Source of the DNA: Cereibacter johrii
GTDB taxonomy: Bacteria; Pseudomonadota; Alphaproteobacteria; Rhodobacterales; Rhodobacteraceae
Direction of reading: 5' to 3'
Assembly (NCBI RefSeq): GCF_001720585.1
Contig: NZ_MABH01000147.1
Span: forward strand, 1 to 38,802
Length of the DNA: 38,802 bases
Every line of letters starts with the position of its first letter. Within the stretch, counting starts at the first letter, position 1. The notes beneath the pieces were generated by a model that searched no databases, was not told the origin of the DNA, and worked only from the letters and a program-made list of their open reading frames with translations. Positions 18,937-25,989 of this stretch are shown piece by piece. A program made the translations under genes and the position numbers.

Positions 18937-20364
18937 TCAGCAGAAGAGAAAGTCCTCGGCGTCGAGCGACGTGGCCCGAACGTGCTGCAGCAGGATCGAG
19001 TCGCTCTCCGAGAACACGATCAGGGTGCCCGCGCCAACTTGGCGCAGTTCGAGCGGAGCCGCGTAGTCATGGATTTCCAGCCGGTCGCCGCCGTTCCCGA
19101 CCCGGAAGTCGGTGATGACGTCGCGCCCGGACCCTTCGGCGAAGACGAACCTGTCGGCCCCCGACCCGCCGGTCAGCACATCGCGATCGAGCCCGCCCTC
19201 CAGCCGGTCGTTGCCGGCCCCGCCGATGAGCCGGTCGCAGCCGGTTGCACCCGCCAGACGGTCGTGGCCCGCGCCTCCGATCACCGTGTCCTGCCCGATC
19301 CCGCCGCTCAGCACATCCGAGCCGCCGCGCCCCTCGAGCCGGTCATTGCCGCCACCGCCCGACAGCCGGTTCGCGGCCTCGTTGCCCGCCAGGACGTTCG
19401 CAAGCCCGTTGCCCACCCCGTTGATGGCCGCCGTCCCCGTCAGCACCAGCCGCTCGACATGCGCCGCAAGCTGGTGGCTCACCGAGGCGCAGACGCGGTC
19501 CAGCCCCTCGCCTGCCCGCTCCACGATCTCGTCTCCGGCCTGATTGACGATGTAGGTGTCATTGCCCGTGCCGCCGATCATCCGGTCGGCCGCAGCGCCG
19601 CCCCGCAGCGTGTCGTTGCCGCCGAAGCCGTAGAGCAGGTCCCCGCCGCTCGTGCCGCGCAGGTCGTCCGCACCGCCCCTGCCGAAGATCGTGCTGTCCG
19701 AGGGCAGCCGGATGTTCTCGACATAGGCGGTCAGCCGGTCGGGCGGCTGCCCCATCTGCCCCGCCCAGGGGCTCAGCTCGGGCGGGGTCGCCCAGAGGTC
19801 CGCGAGGCTTGCGAGAGGCCCGAGATCCCAGATGCCGCCCTCGACATGCTCGGGGCCGATCCGGGCCACCGTCTCGCCATCGACCCGGAAGAAGGCGGCC
19901 TTCTGCGTCACCTCGATCTCGTAGACATGCGGCGCGGCAGCCGCGTCGAACCCGAGATCCACGATCATCGGCTCGCGGAGCGAGACGTGATGGCCCGCCC
20001 TGTCCTCGAAATGCACGGCGAGATGGATGCGCGTCGTGTCGCCGCCCACGAATTCGATGTCGAATTCGCGCCAGGGTTGAACGCGGTAATCGTCCTGATA
20101 GAGGAAGAGGCCGAAGACCGTGCCGTCGACCATGTGCGGCGCCTGGGCCATCCAGCTCCAGGAGCCGGTGGTGAAGGCGGCCTCGGACTGGAGCTCTCCG
20201 CCGAGCCAGGGACGCGCGGCGCTGTCGTGCGACCGGTTCAGGATCAAGGCGATGCGCTCATCCTCGAGCAGCCGCACATTCTCGCCCGACCAGCTGGTCA
20301 GGTAGGATTGTCCGGCATCCCAGGTGGAGACCAGAAAGTCCTTGCCGCCGTGCCGAAGATACAT
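18937..20364 (-). CDS. Secreted GH16-type glycanase with RTX calcium-binding repeats
   Basis: A 475-residue protein of two parts. Residues 1 to about 220 look like a GH16 beta-glucanase fold, with catalytic EFDIEF (nucleophile E100, D102, acid/base E104). Residues about 225-410 carry RTX nonapeptide-type repeats (GGNDTL, GGTGNDTY, GGAGHDRL, GGAGNDRLEGG, GGSGADRF) that bind calcium. There is no N-terminal signal peptide. The C-terminal DAEDFLF resembles a type I secretion signal, so export by an ABC/HlyD/TolC system is likely. Rhizobial relatives of this design (ExsH, PlyA) cut exopolysaccharide. Here it follows a sugar-nucleotide and glycosyltransferase set on the same strand. The substrate is unknown. 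Confidence 0.85.
   Translation of the reverse strand: MYLRHGGKDFLVSTWDAGQSYLTSWSGENVRLLEDERIALILNRSHDSAARPWLGGELQSEAAFTTGSWSWMAQAPHMVDGTVFGLFLYQDDYRVQPWREFDIEFVGGDTTRIHLAVHFEDRAGHHVSLREPMIVDLGFDAAAAPHVYEIEVTQKAAFFRVDGETVARIGPEHVEGGIWDLGPLASLADLWATPPELSPWAGQMGQPPDRLTAYVENIRLPSDSTIFGRGGADDLRGTSGGDLLYGFGGNDTLRGGAAADRMIGGTGNDTYIVNQAGDEIVERAGEGLDRVCASVSHQLAAHVERLVLTGTAAINGVGNGLANVLAGNEAANRLSGGGGNDRLEGRGGSDVLSGGIGQDTVIGGAGHDRLAGATGCDRLIGGAGNDRLEGGLDRDVLTGGSGADRFVFAEGSGRDVITDFRVGNGGDRLEIHDYAAPLELRQVGAGTLIVFSESDSILLQHVRATSLDAEDFLFC
19135..19692 (-). repeat. RTX nonapeptide repeat region
   Basis: Coding repeats for Gly- and Asp-rich nonapeptides of the GGxGxDxLx type within the GH16/RTX gene, in two clusters (residues about 235-275 and 330-405) with a non-repeat spacer between. 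They form calcium-binding beta rolls that fold after secretion. Confidence 0.8.
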
Positions 20365-20490
20365 CCGCCCGTCCCTCGTCCTTCTCTGCGGCAGGCGAGG
20401 TCACTCAACCCCGGCGCGCAATCCTGACTACCGGTTCGGCAGGTCAGAAGAACGACAGGAGTTCGACAAGGAGACATACTTACGGCAGGA
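20365..20490 (-). promoter_or_regulatory. Upstream region of the GH16/RTX gene
   Basis: Leader of the RTX gene. A ribosome site (AGGGA in the sense of the - strand) lies before the ATG at 20364. About 60 bases upstream is a spaced inverted repeat, CTGAC at 20424-20428 and GTCAG at 20443-20447, with ACCGGT between. On the - strand one half reads ACCTGCC, like a lux-box half site, but the other half does not match. No clear -35/-10 was found. Confidence 0.3.
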
Positions 20491-20517
20491 GGCCCGTCCC
20501 ATCTGGATGGGACGGCC
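20491..20517 (-). terminator. Hairpin after the UDP-xylose-synthase-like gene
   Basis: GGCC(C)GTCCCAT pairs with ATGGGACGGCC across a 4-base CTGG loop: 11 pairs with one bulged C. It lies about 18 bases past the stop of the - strand epimerase gene. It has no clear T-run after it on that strand. It probably ends the glycan operon before the RTX gene. Confidence 0.5.
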
Positions 20518-20535
20518 TTCGGCGCGCCCCGCGCG

Positions 20536-21552
20536 TCAGACGCGGACGGCCGGCGCGGTCCGGCCTGCCCGGACCGGCGGCGGCGGCAGGCTCTGGCCCA
20601 GATGCCGCGCGAACCAGGCCGCCGTCTCGGGCAGGCCCTCGGACAAAGGGATCTGCGGCTCCCATCCAAGCAGCCGCTTCGCCCGCCCGATGTCCGGCCG
20701 CCGCCGGCGCGGATCGTCCTCGGGCAGCGGCCTGTGAACGACACCCGCGGCCGTGGGCACGAGGGTCTGCACCAGCGCCGCCAGCTCGGCGATGGTGAAT
20801 TCCCCCGGATTGCCGAGGTTGACCGCGCCGTCGGGCGTCTCCTCGGCCTCCATCAGGGCCATGAGGCCCGCCACGAGATCCGAGACATAGCAGAAGGAGC
20901 GCGTCTGCTCGCCCGTGCCATAGACCGTCAGCGGCTCGCCCCGAAGCGCCTGCACGAGCAGGTTCGACACGATCCGCCCGTCATCGGGACGCATGTGCGG
21001 CCCGTAGGTGTTGAAGATGCGCGCCACCCGCACGTCCGCCCGTCCGCGGCGGCTGTAGTCGAAGCAGAGCGTCTCGGCCGCGCGCTTGCCCTCGTCGTAG
21101 CAGGCGCGCGAGCCGGTGCAGCTCACGTTGCCGCGGTAGTCCTCGGGCTGCGGATGGACCTCGGGATCGCCGTAGACTTCCGAGGTCGAGGCCTGCAGGA
21201 AACGCGCGCCATGGGCCTCGGCCAGCGCCAGCAGGTTCCCTGTGCCCACCACGTTCGTCATCATCGTGTGGACAGGGTCGGCCTGATACTGGGGCGGCGA
21301 GGCGGGGCTTGCGAGATTGTAGACCCGCTCGACCGTCTCGCTCAGCCGGATCGGCTCGATCACATCCTGCCGGATGAGGCGGAACTCGCGGAAGTTGCAG
21401 AGCGCCTGCACATTCTCCATCGAGCCGGTCAGGAAGCTGTCGAGGCAGAGCACGCGATGGCCCTGCCGCAGCAGCGCCTCGCAGAGATGCGAGCCGACGA
21501 AGCCCGCGCCCCCGGCCACGAGGATGGTGTTCTGTGCGGTTCTCTTGAGCAT
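20536..21552 (-). CDS. UDP-glucuronate decarboxylase (UDP-xylose synthase)-like enzyme
   Basis: Extended short-chain dehydrogenase of 338 residues. NAD binding is shown by GGAGFVG (14-20). Catalytic residues are T123 in ASTSEVYGDP and Y152/K156 in YDEGKR. The blocks NLASPASPPQYQ, PVHTMMTNVVGTGNLL and RIFNTYGPHMRPDDGRIVSN are characteristic of UDP-xylose synthases, which convert UDP-glucuronate to UDP-xylose. It would supply an activated pentose to the glycosyltransferases upstream in the same operon, 61 bases away. A related dTDP-glucose dehydratase or UDP-sugar epimerase is less likely given these blocks. Confidence 0.85.
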   Translation of the reverse strand: MLKRTAQNTILVAGGAGFVGSHLCEALLRQGHRVLCLDSFLTGSMENVQALCNFREFRLIRQDVIEPIRLSETVERVYNLASPASPPQYQADPVHTMMTNVVGTGNLLALAEAHGARFLQASTSEVYGDPEVHPQPEDYRGNVSCTGSRACYDEGKRAAETLCFDYSRRGRADVRVARIFNTYGPHMRPDDGRIVSNLLVQALRGEPLTVYGTGEQTRSFCYVSDLVAGLMALMEAEETPDGAVNLGNPGEFTIAELAALVQTLVPTAAGVVHRPLPEDDPRRRRPDIGRAKRLLGWEPQIPLSEGLPETAAWFARHLGQSLPPPPVRAGRTAPAVRV

Positions 21553-21613
21553 GAAAGCCTCCGTTGTCCCGGCGCTACCTGCGCCCCGTCACCGCCTACT
21601 GTCCTGCGGCGTC

Positions 21614-22690
21614 TCAGGCCGCCGCCGCCCGCAGATCCCGCAGCGCCGCCGCCAGCTCGCGGGCACGGGCCCGGCCCGTGTGCTGGGCGAGCACCCGCCG
21701 CTGGGCGCCGAAGCCTATGGCGCGCCGCGTCTCCTCGCCCATCGTGCCGAGGATCCCGACCACCTCCTCCGTGCCCTGTGCGATGCAGATCGCCTCTCCG
21801 TCCGGCAGAAGCTCGTCCAGCCCGCGCCAGGCGTCCGAGATGACGGGCGTGGCACAGGCCGCGGCCTCGAAGAGCCGCACCGAAGGCGACCAGCCCATCC
21901 GGCGCATGGCCGCCCGGGTCACGTTCAGCGTGAACCGCTGGCGGCTGTAGAAGGCCGCGTGATCGGACGGGGGCAGATGCTCGATCCGCTCGACATTGGC
22001 CGGCCAGTCGATCCCGGCCGGATAGGAGGGCCCCGCCACCACGAAGCGCCGGGCGGGCATCCGCCGGGCGGGCTCGATCAGCAGCGCCTCGAGCGTGGGC
22101 TGCCGGTCGGGGCTGAAGGTGCCGAGATAGCCCAGATCCCACTCCGGCACCCCCGGCACGGGGCGGTAGCGCTCGGGATCGACCGAGCAATAGAGCGCAC
22201 GGGCCGCACGCGCCCCGCGCACCTGCTCGAGATGATCGAGCACCTCGCCCCCCGAGAAGGAGAAATAGAGGTCGAAGAGCGGCACCTGCCGGGCCGCGAG
22301 GAACTCCTCCTGCCCCTCGTCGAGGAGGCTCATCGTGACCGGCGTGTCGATGTCGTAGAAGGCGAAGAGCCTCGGGCGCAGCGCCGCCACCGCATCGATC
22401 ACCGCGCGCCCCTCGGGAACGTAGGAGCCGACGATGACGGCATCCGCCGCGCGGATCCGCTCGGCCCAAGGGCCGGTGAGATCCGCGACCGAGCGATAGA
22501 GGGCCAGCCGGCAGAAGTCGGGCTCGGGCAGGTCGCGGTTCTCGGCATACCAGGGCACGTCGCGCTCGAGGAAGAGCGTGCGGTGCCCCTCTTCGGCCAG
22601 TCCGCGTAGGAGGGCGCGGTAGGTGGTGGCATGGCCGTTCCCCCAGGAGGAGGAGAGCGAAAGGCCGATGATGACGATGTCGAGACTCAT
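21614..22690 (-). CDS. CgeB-like glycosyltransferase (third of three related copies)
   Basis: A 358-residue protein, probably a GT-B fold glycosyltransferase of the CgeB/GT1-like group. The N-terminal GLSLSSSWGNGHATTYRALLRGL block is shared with the two genes before it. The C-terminal part has RLFEAAACATPVISDAW, GLDELLPDGE and a final HTGRARA stretch. In this group the Glu of FEA lies in the sugar-nucleotide site. There is no signal peptide or membrane helix, so it acts in the cytoplasm. The start ATG at 22690 overlaps the stop of the preceding gene by four bases. Donor and acceptor are unknown; UDP-xylose from the neighbouring enzyme is a possibility. Confidence 0.8.
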   Translation of the reverse strand: MSLDIVIIGLSLSSSWGNGHATTYRALLRGLAEEGHRTLFLERDVPWYAENRDLPEPDFCRLALYRSVADLTGPWAERIRAADAVIVGSYVPEGRAVIDAVAALRPRLFAFYDIDTPVTMSLLDEGQEEFLAARQVPLFDLYFSFSGGEVLDHLEQVRGARAARALYCSVDPERYRPVPGVPEWDLGYLGTFSPDRQPTLEALLIEPARRMPARRFVVAGPSYPAGIDWPANVERIEHLPPSDHAAFYSRQRFTLNVTRAAMRRMGWSPSVRLFEAAACATPVISDAWRGLDELLPDGEAICIAQGTEEVVGILGTMGEETRRAIGFGAQRRVLAQHTGRARARELAAALRDLRAAAA

Positions 22691-23778
22691 TCCGCCGCCT
22701 CCATCCGCCCCAAATGCCGCTCGAACAAGGCGTGGGCCTGTTCCGCCCGGTGCGCGTAGGTATGTTCCGAGAGCACCCGCCGGAGGGCCGCATCCCCCAT
22801 CAGCCGCGCGCGCTCGTGGCCCACGCTGCGCAGGAGGTCGGCCACATCCTGCCCGTCGCGCGCGACCAGCACCTCCCGCTCGGGCGCAAGGAACAGCTCG
22901 ATCCCCTCCCAGGCGTCGGTGACGAGGCAGGCACCCGCGCCCGCCGCCTCGAAGACGCGCGTGGCGGGCGAGAAGCCGTTGGCCGCCATGCTGTCCCGCG
23001 CGATGTTGAGCACCATCCGCGGGGAGCCGTTCAGCGCATTGTGGTCTGCCGTGCCGACATGGCCCAGACGATGGACGTTCGGCGGGAAGGCGCGGTCGTG
23101 CCAGCCCGAGCCCCCGAGAAGGAAGCGCGCCTCCGGCACCTCGCGGGCCGGACGGGTGAAGAATTCCTCCACGCGCGCGTCGCGGTCCGGCAGCCTGTTG
23201 CCGAGGAAGGCCAGATCGCCCACGAACCGGTCCTGCGGCGCCACCGGATGATGCGTCTCGGGATCGAGCGCGTTGTAAATCGGCACGCAGTCCCTCGCCC
23301 CGAGCGCGCGGTAGGCCGCCACGACCGGATCGCCGCCGCCGTAGGTCAGCACGAGATCGAGCGATCCCAGAGCCTGCCGCAGCGGATGGTCGGGCGCCGC
23401 CTGCATCTCGGCCAGCGTCGCGGGCGCGTCCACGTCCCAGAAGACGCGCAGCGCATCGGGCCGCGCGGCGCGCAGCACCTCGGCCAGAAGGAGGTCGTCC
23501 TCGTAGCCCACGCCCGAGCATTTCACCACGATGTCGGCCTGCCCCGCCTCGGCCGCGGCCCGCTTCAGCGCCTCGGGCGTGCCGTCATAGACCACCACCC
23601 GGCACCAGTCGGGCGGGTCGATGTCGCGGTTCTTCTGCCGGTCGTAGACGTCGGGCTCGTAGAAGGTCACGCGGTAGCCCCGCCCGGCCAGCGCCCGGAT
23701 CATGCCGCGATAGTAGGTGGCGGCCCCGTTCCAGTAGGCCGAGACGAGGCTCGATCCGTAAAAGGCAATGCTGCGCAT
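22687..23778 (-). CDS. CgeB-like glycosyltransferase (second of three related copies)
   Basis: A 363-residue protein resembling the CgeB-type glycosyltransferases. It shares the N-terminal YGSSLVSAYWNGAATYYRG pattern with its neighbours. The middle has FWDVDAPATL and DLVLTYGGGDPV; the C-terminal nucleotide-sugar region has TRVFEAAGAGACLVTDAWEG followed by a LSEHTYAHRAEQ end. No membrane or export signal is seen. It overlaps the gene before it by one base and the gene after it by four, so the three are made together. Specificity cannot be read from the sequence. Confidence 0.82.
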   Translation of the reverse strand: MRSIAFYGSSLVSAYWNGAATYYRGMIRALAGRGYRVTFYEPDVYDRQKNRDIDPPDWCRVVVYDGTPEALKRAAAEAGQADIVVKCSGVGYEDDLLLAEVLRAARPDALRVFWDVDAPATLAEMQAAPDHPLRQALGSLDLVLTYGGGDPVVAAYRALGARDCVPIYNALDPETHHPVAPQDRFVGDLAFLGNRLPDRDARVEEFFTRPAREVPEARFLLGGSGWHDRAFPPNVHRLGHVGTADHNALNGSPRMVLNIARDSMAANGFSPATRVFEAAGAGACLVTDAWEGIELFLAPEREVLVARDGQDVADLLRSVGHERARLMGDAALRRVLSEHTYAHRAEQAHALFERHLGRMEAAE

Positions 23779-24887
23779 CAGGCCACCTCCGCCCGGTCGG
23801 CCGGCAGGCCCAGTTCGGAGACGATGGACAGCAGCTCATCCACGCGGTGCCGGCAGGTGTGGCGCGCCCGGATGGTGGCGAGCCCGTGTTCCGCCAGCGC
23901 CTCCGCGAGGTCGCGGTCGTGCAGGACGGCGCGCAGGTGGCGCTCCATCTCGGCGCCGTCGCGGGCCACGAGATAGTCCGTCCCGGTGCGGAAAAGGCCC
24001 TCGGCATCCGACCAGGGCGCGGAGACGAGCGGGATGCCGCAGGCCAGCGCCTCGAACACCCGGATCGTGGGAATGCCCGGCAGCGCCTCGACGTAAGGCC
24101 TGCGCGGAACATGCATCGTCACCCTGTGGCGACCGAAGGCGGCAGGCACCTCGGCATTGGGGATCCATCCCCGGTAGGAGATGCCCGCACCGGCCAGCCG
24201 CACCAGCGCCTCGGCCGGATAGCGCACGCCGCGCACCGTGGTGCGCAGGCCCAGCCGCCCGGCAGGCTCGATCAGGAATTCGGACAGTTCCGCGCTGCGT
24301 TCGCCGTCGCCCCAGTTGCCGATCCAGATCAGGTCGCCCTCGATCTGGGAGGGTATCGGGCGGAAGAGCGTATCGTCGGCCGCCTCGTGCCAGGTGAAGA
24401 CCTGCCGCCCCCAGCCCGCGGCGAGGTAGGTCTCGCGCAGGGTCTCGCCGAAGGCCAGCACCCCGTCATAGCCCGAGAGGTCGAGCCCGCCGATCTCGCC
24501 GCCGGCGCTGACGGCGCGATGATGCGTATCGTGGAAGAGAAGCAGGAACCGCCCGCCCGCGGCCCGTGCACGGCCGATGCGCGAGACGAGCGCGGGCTCC
24601 GTCCATTCGTGCACCACCACCACGTCGGCGTCGGCGAGCGCCGCCTCGTGATCGAAGCCCGGCCCATAGGTCTCGACCGGCAGATCCGGGAAGGTGCGGG
24701 CGAAGGCCGTCTCGGCTGCCACGCCCTGATCGGCCAGAAGGTTCTGGCGGCTCCAGCCCCCTTGCGGCTCGAGCGCCCGTGCCGCGTGGCCGCGGTGGAT
24801 CAGGTCGCGCATCACGCCGCGCAGGAAATGGGCATTGCCGTGGTTCCAGTCGGAGACGAGCGAATGGGTGTAGAACAGGACCTTCAT
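23778..24887 (-). CDS. CgeB-like glycosyltransferase (first of three related copies)
   Basis: A 369-residue protein with the N-terminal pattern THSLVSDWNHGNAHFLRG shared by the next two genes. The donor-binding part near the end reads IRVFEALACGIPLVSAPW followed by FRTGTDYLVARDG. A DVVVVHEW segment and HDTHHRA lie in the first half. It is probably a cytoplasmic sugar transferase. ATG 24887 is one base after the stop of the GT4 gene. A start 48 bases upstream is possible but would overlap that gene. Of the three copies, this one looks closest to classical CgeB proteins in its central part. Confidence 0.8.
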   Translation of the reverse strand: MKVLFYTHSLVSDWNHGNAHFLRGVMRDLIHRGHAARALEPQGGWSRQNLLADQGVAAETAFARTFPDLPVETYGPGFDHEAALADADVVVVHEWTEPALVSRIGRARAAGGRFLLLFHDTHHRAVSAGGEIGGLDLSGYDGVLAFGETLRETYLAAGWGRQVFTWHEAADDTLFRPIPSQIEGDLIWIGNWGDGERSAELSEFLIEPAGRLGLRTTVRGVRYPAEALVRLAGAGISYRGWIPNAEVPAAFGRHRVTMHVPRRPYVEALPGIPTIRVFEALACGIPLVSAPWSDAEGLFRTGTDYLVARDGAEMERHLRAVLHDRDLAEALAEHGLATIRARHTCRHRVDELLSIVSELGLPADRAEVA

Positions 24888-24888
24888 G

Positions 24889-25989
24889 TCACCTCGCGGC
24901 GCGGAGAGTTTCGGGAATGGGGCAGAGCTCGGCATAGAGGGCGGCCATGGCGCGCGCCTGCCGCTCGGGCGTGTAGGAGGCGGCGCGGGCCTGCGCGGCC
25001 TGCCCCAGCGTGCGGCGACGGGCCGGGTCGCGGATGAGCCGGTTGACCGCCTCGGCCAGCGCCATCGGATCCTCGGGCGGGAAGAAGACGGCCGCCCCGT
25101 CCCAGAGTTCGCGGAAGGTGGGGATGTCCGACAGGACGAGCGGCAGCCCGCCCCGCGCGGCCTCGAGGACGGCCAGACCGAAGGGCTCGTAGCGCGAGGG
25201 CGAGACGAAGATCGAGGCCTCGCCCATCAGCTCGAGCACCTCGGCATGGCTGATCTCGCCCCGGGCCTCGGCCGCGCGGATCGCCACGGCCTGTCCCTTC
25301 GGCGAGGCGGCGGCGCCGGCCATCACCACCGGCCAGTCGATGAGCGGGGCCGCCGCATCGAGAACGGCGGCATTCTTGCCCTCGTCCCACCAGCGCCCCG
25401 CCGACAGCACCATCGGCCGCGCCATCCGTCGCGCGGGGGGCGCGGCGCGGCTGGCATTGGCCACCACCCGCACCTCCGGCAGCGGACCGTAGGACCGCGC
25501 CATCAGATCGGCCTGCGCACGGGTGGGCGTCACCACCACATCGGCCGCGGCAAGGCCCTGCCGGTTCAGCCGCCGCTGCCAGAGCCAGCCCGCGGGCAGC
25601 ACACCGTCGCGCACCGCCGCAAACCAGGTCACGACGCAGGAATGCGAGACCGCCAGCACCGGCACCGGCACCGACAGGCCCGCCGCCTGCGACGGCAGAT
25701 TCAGGTGGATGAGATCGACCCGATGCCGGCGGGCGACGCCCGCGATCATCTTCGGCACCGCCGCGAGCTCGGATTCGCCGCCCCCCAGCCAGTCGAGCGG
25801 CGCCTCGCACCAGTCGAGCGGGCCCAGCGCCTCGGCCTCGCGCCGCTGCGCCGCGGAGGGCTCGGGGCCGAAGCCCGCGAAGACCACGTCCACCTGCCCC
25901 CGCAGCCCCGCCGCGAGATCCATCGCGTAGCGCCAGACCCCGCCCACGGCATCGACCGTCATGAGGATGGTCAGCCGCGCCCCGCTCAT
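24889..25989 (-). CDS. GT4-type glycosyltransferase
   Basis: A 366-residue GT-B glycosyltransferase of the GT4 family. Near the N-terminus are MTVDAVGGVWRYAMDLA (glycine-rich acceptor-side loop) and later LIHLNLP and HSCVVTWF. The C-terminal donor domain has LSAGRWWDEGKN and the EX7E motif in SRYEPFGLAVLEAARGG. Relatives transfer sugars from UDP- or GDP-sugars in exopolysaccharide, lipopolysaccharide or glycolipid synthesis. The start ATG 25989 overlaps the fused hydrolase-epimerase gene by four bases. The sugar used is unknown. Confidence 0.88.
   Translation of the reverse strand: MSGARLTILMTVDAVGGVWRYAMDLAAGLRGQVDVVFAGFGPEPSAAQRREAEALGPLDWCEAPLDWLGGGESELAAVPKMIAGVARRHRVDLIHLNLPSQAAGLSVPVPVLAVSHSCVVTWFAAVRDGVLPAGWLWQRRLNRQGLAAADVVVTPTRAQADLMARSYGPLPEVRVVANASRAAPPARRMARPMVLSAGRWWDEGKNAAVLDAAAPLIDWPVVMAGAAASPKGQAVAIRAAEARGEISHAEVLELMGEASIFVSPSRYEPFGLAVLEAARGGLPLVLSDIPTFRELWDGAAVFFPPEDPMALAEAVNRLIRDPARRRTLGQAAQARAASYTPERQARAMAALYAELCPIPETLRAAR

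Noticed and set aside
18982-20427. Long + strand open frame opposite the RTX gene
   Set aside because: The - strand reading has GH16 and RTX motifs; the + strand reading mirrors the repeats in a Pro/Ala/Arg-rich product.
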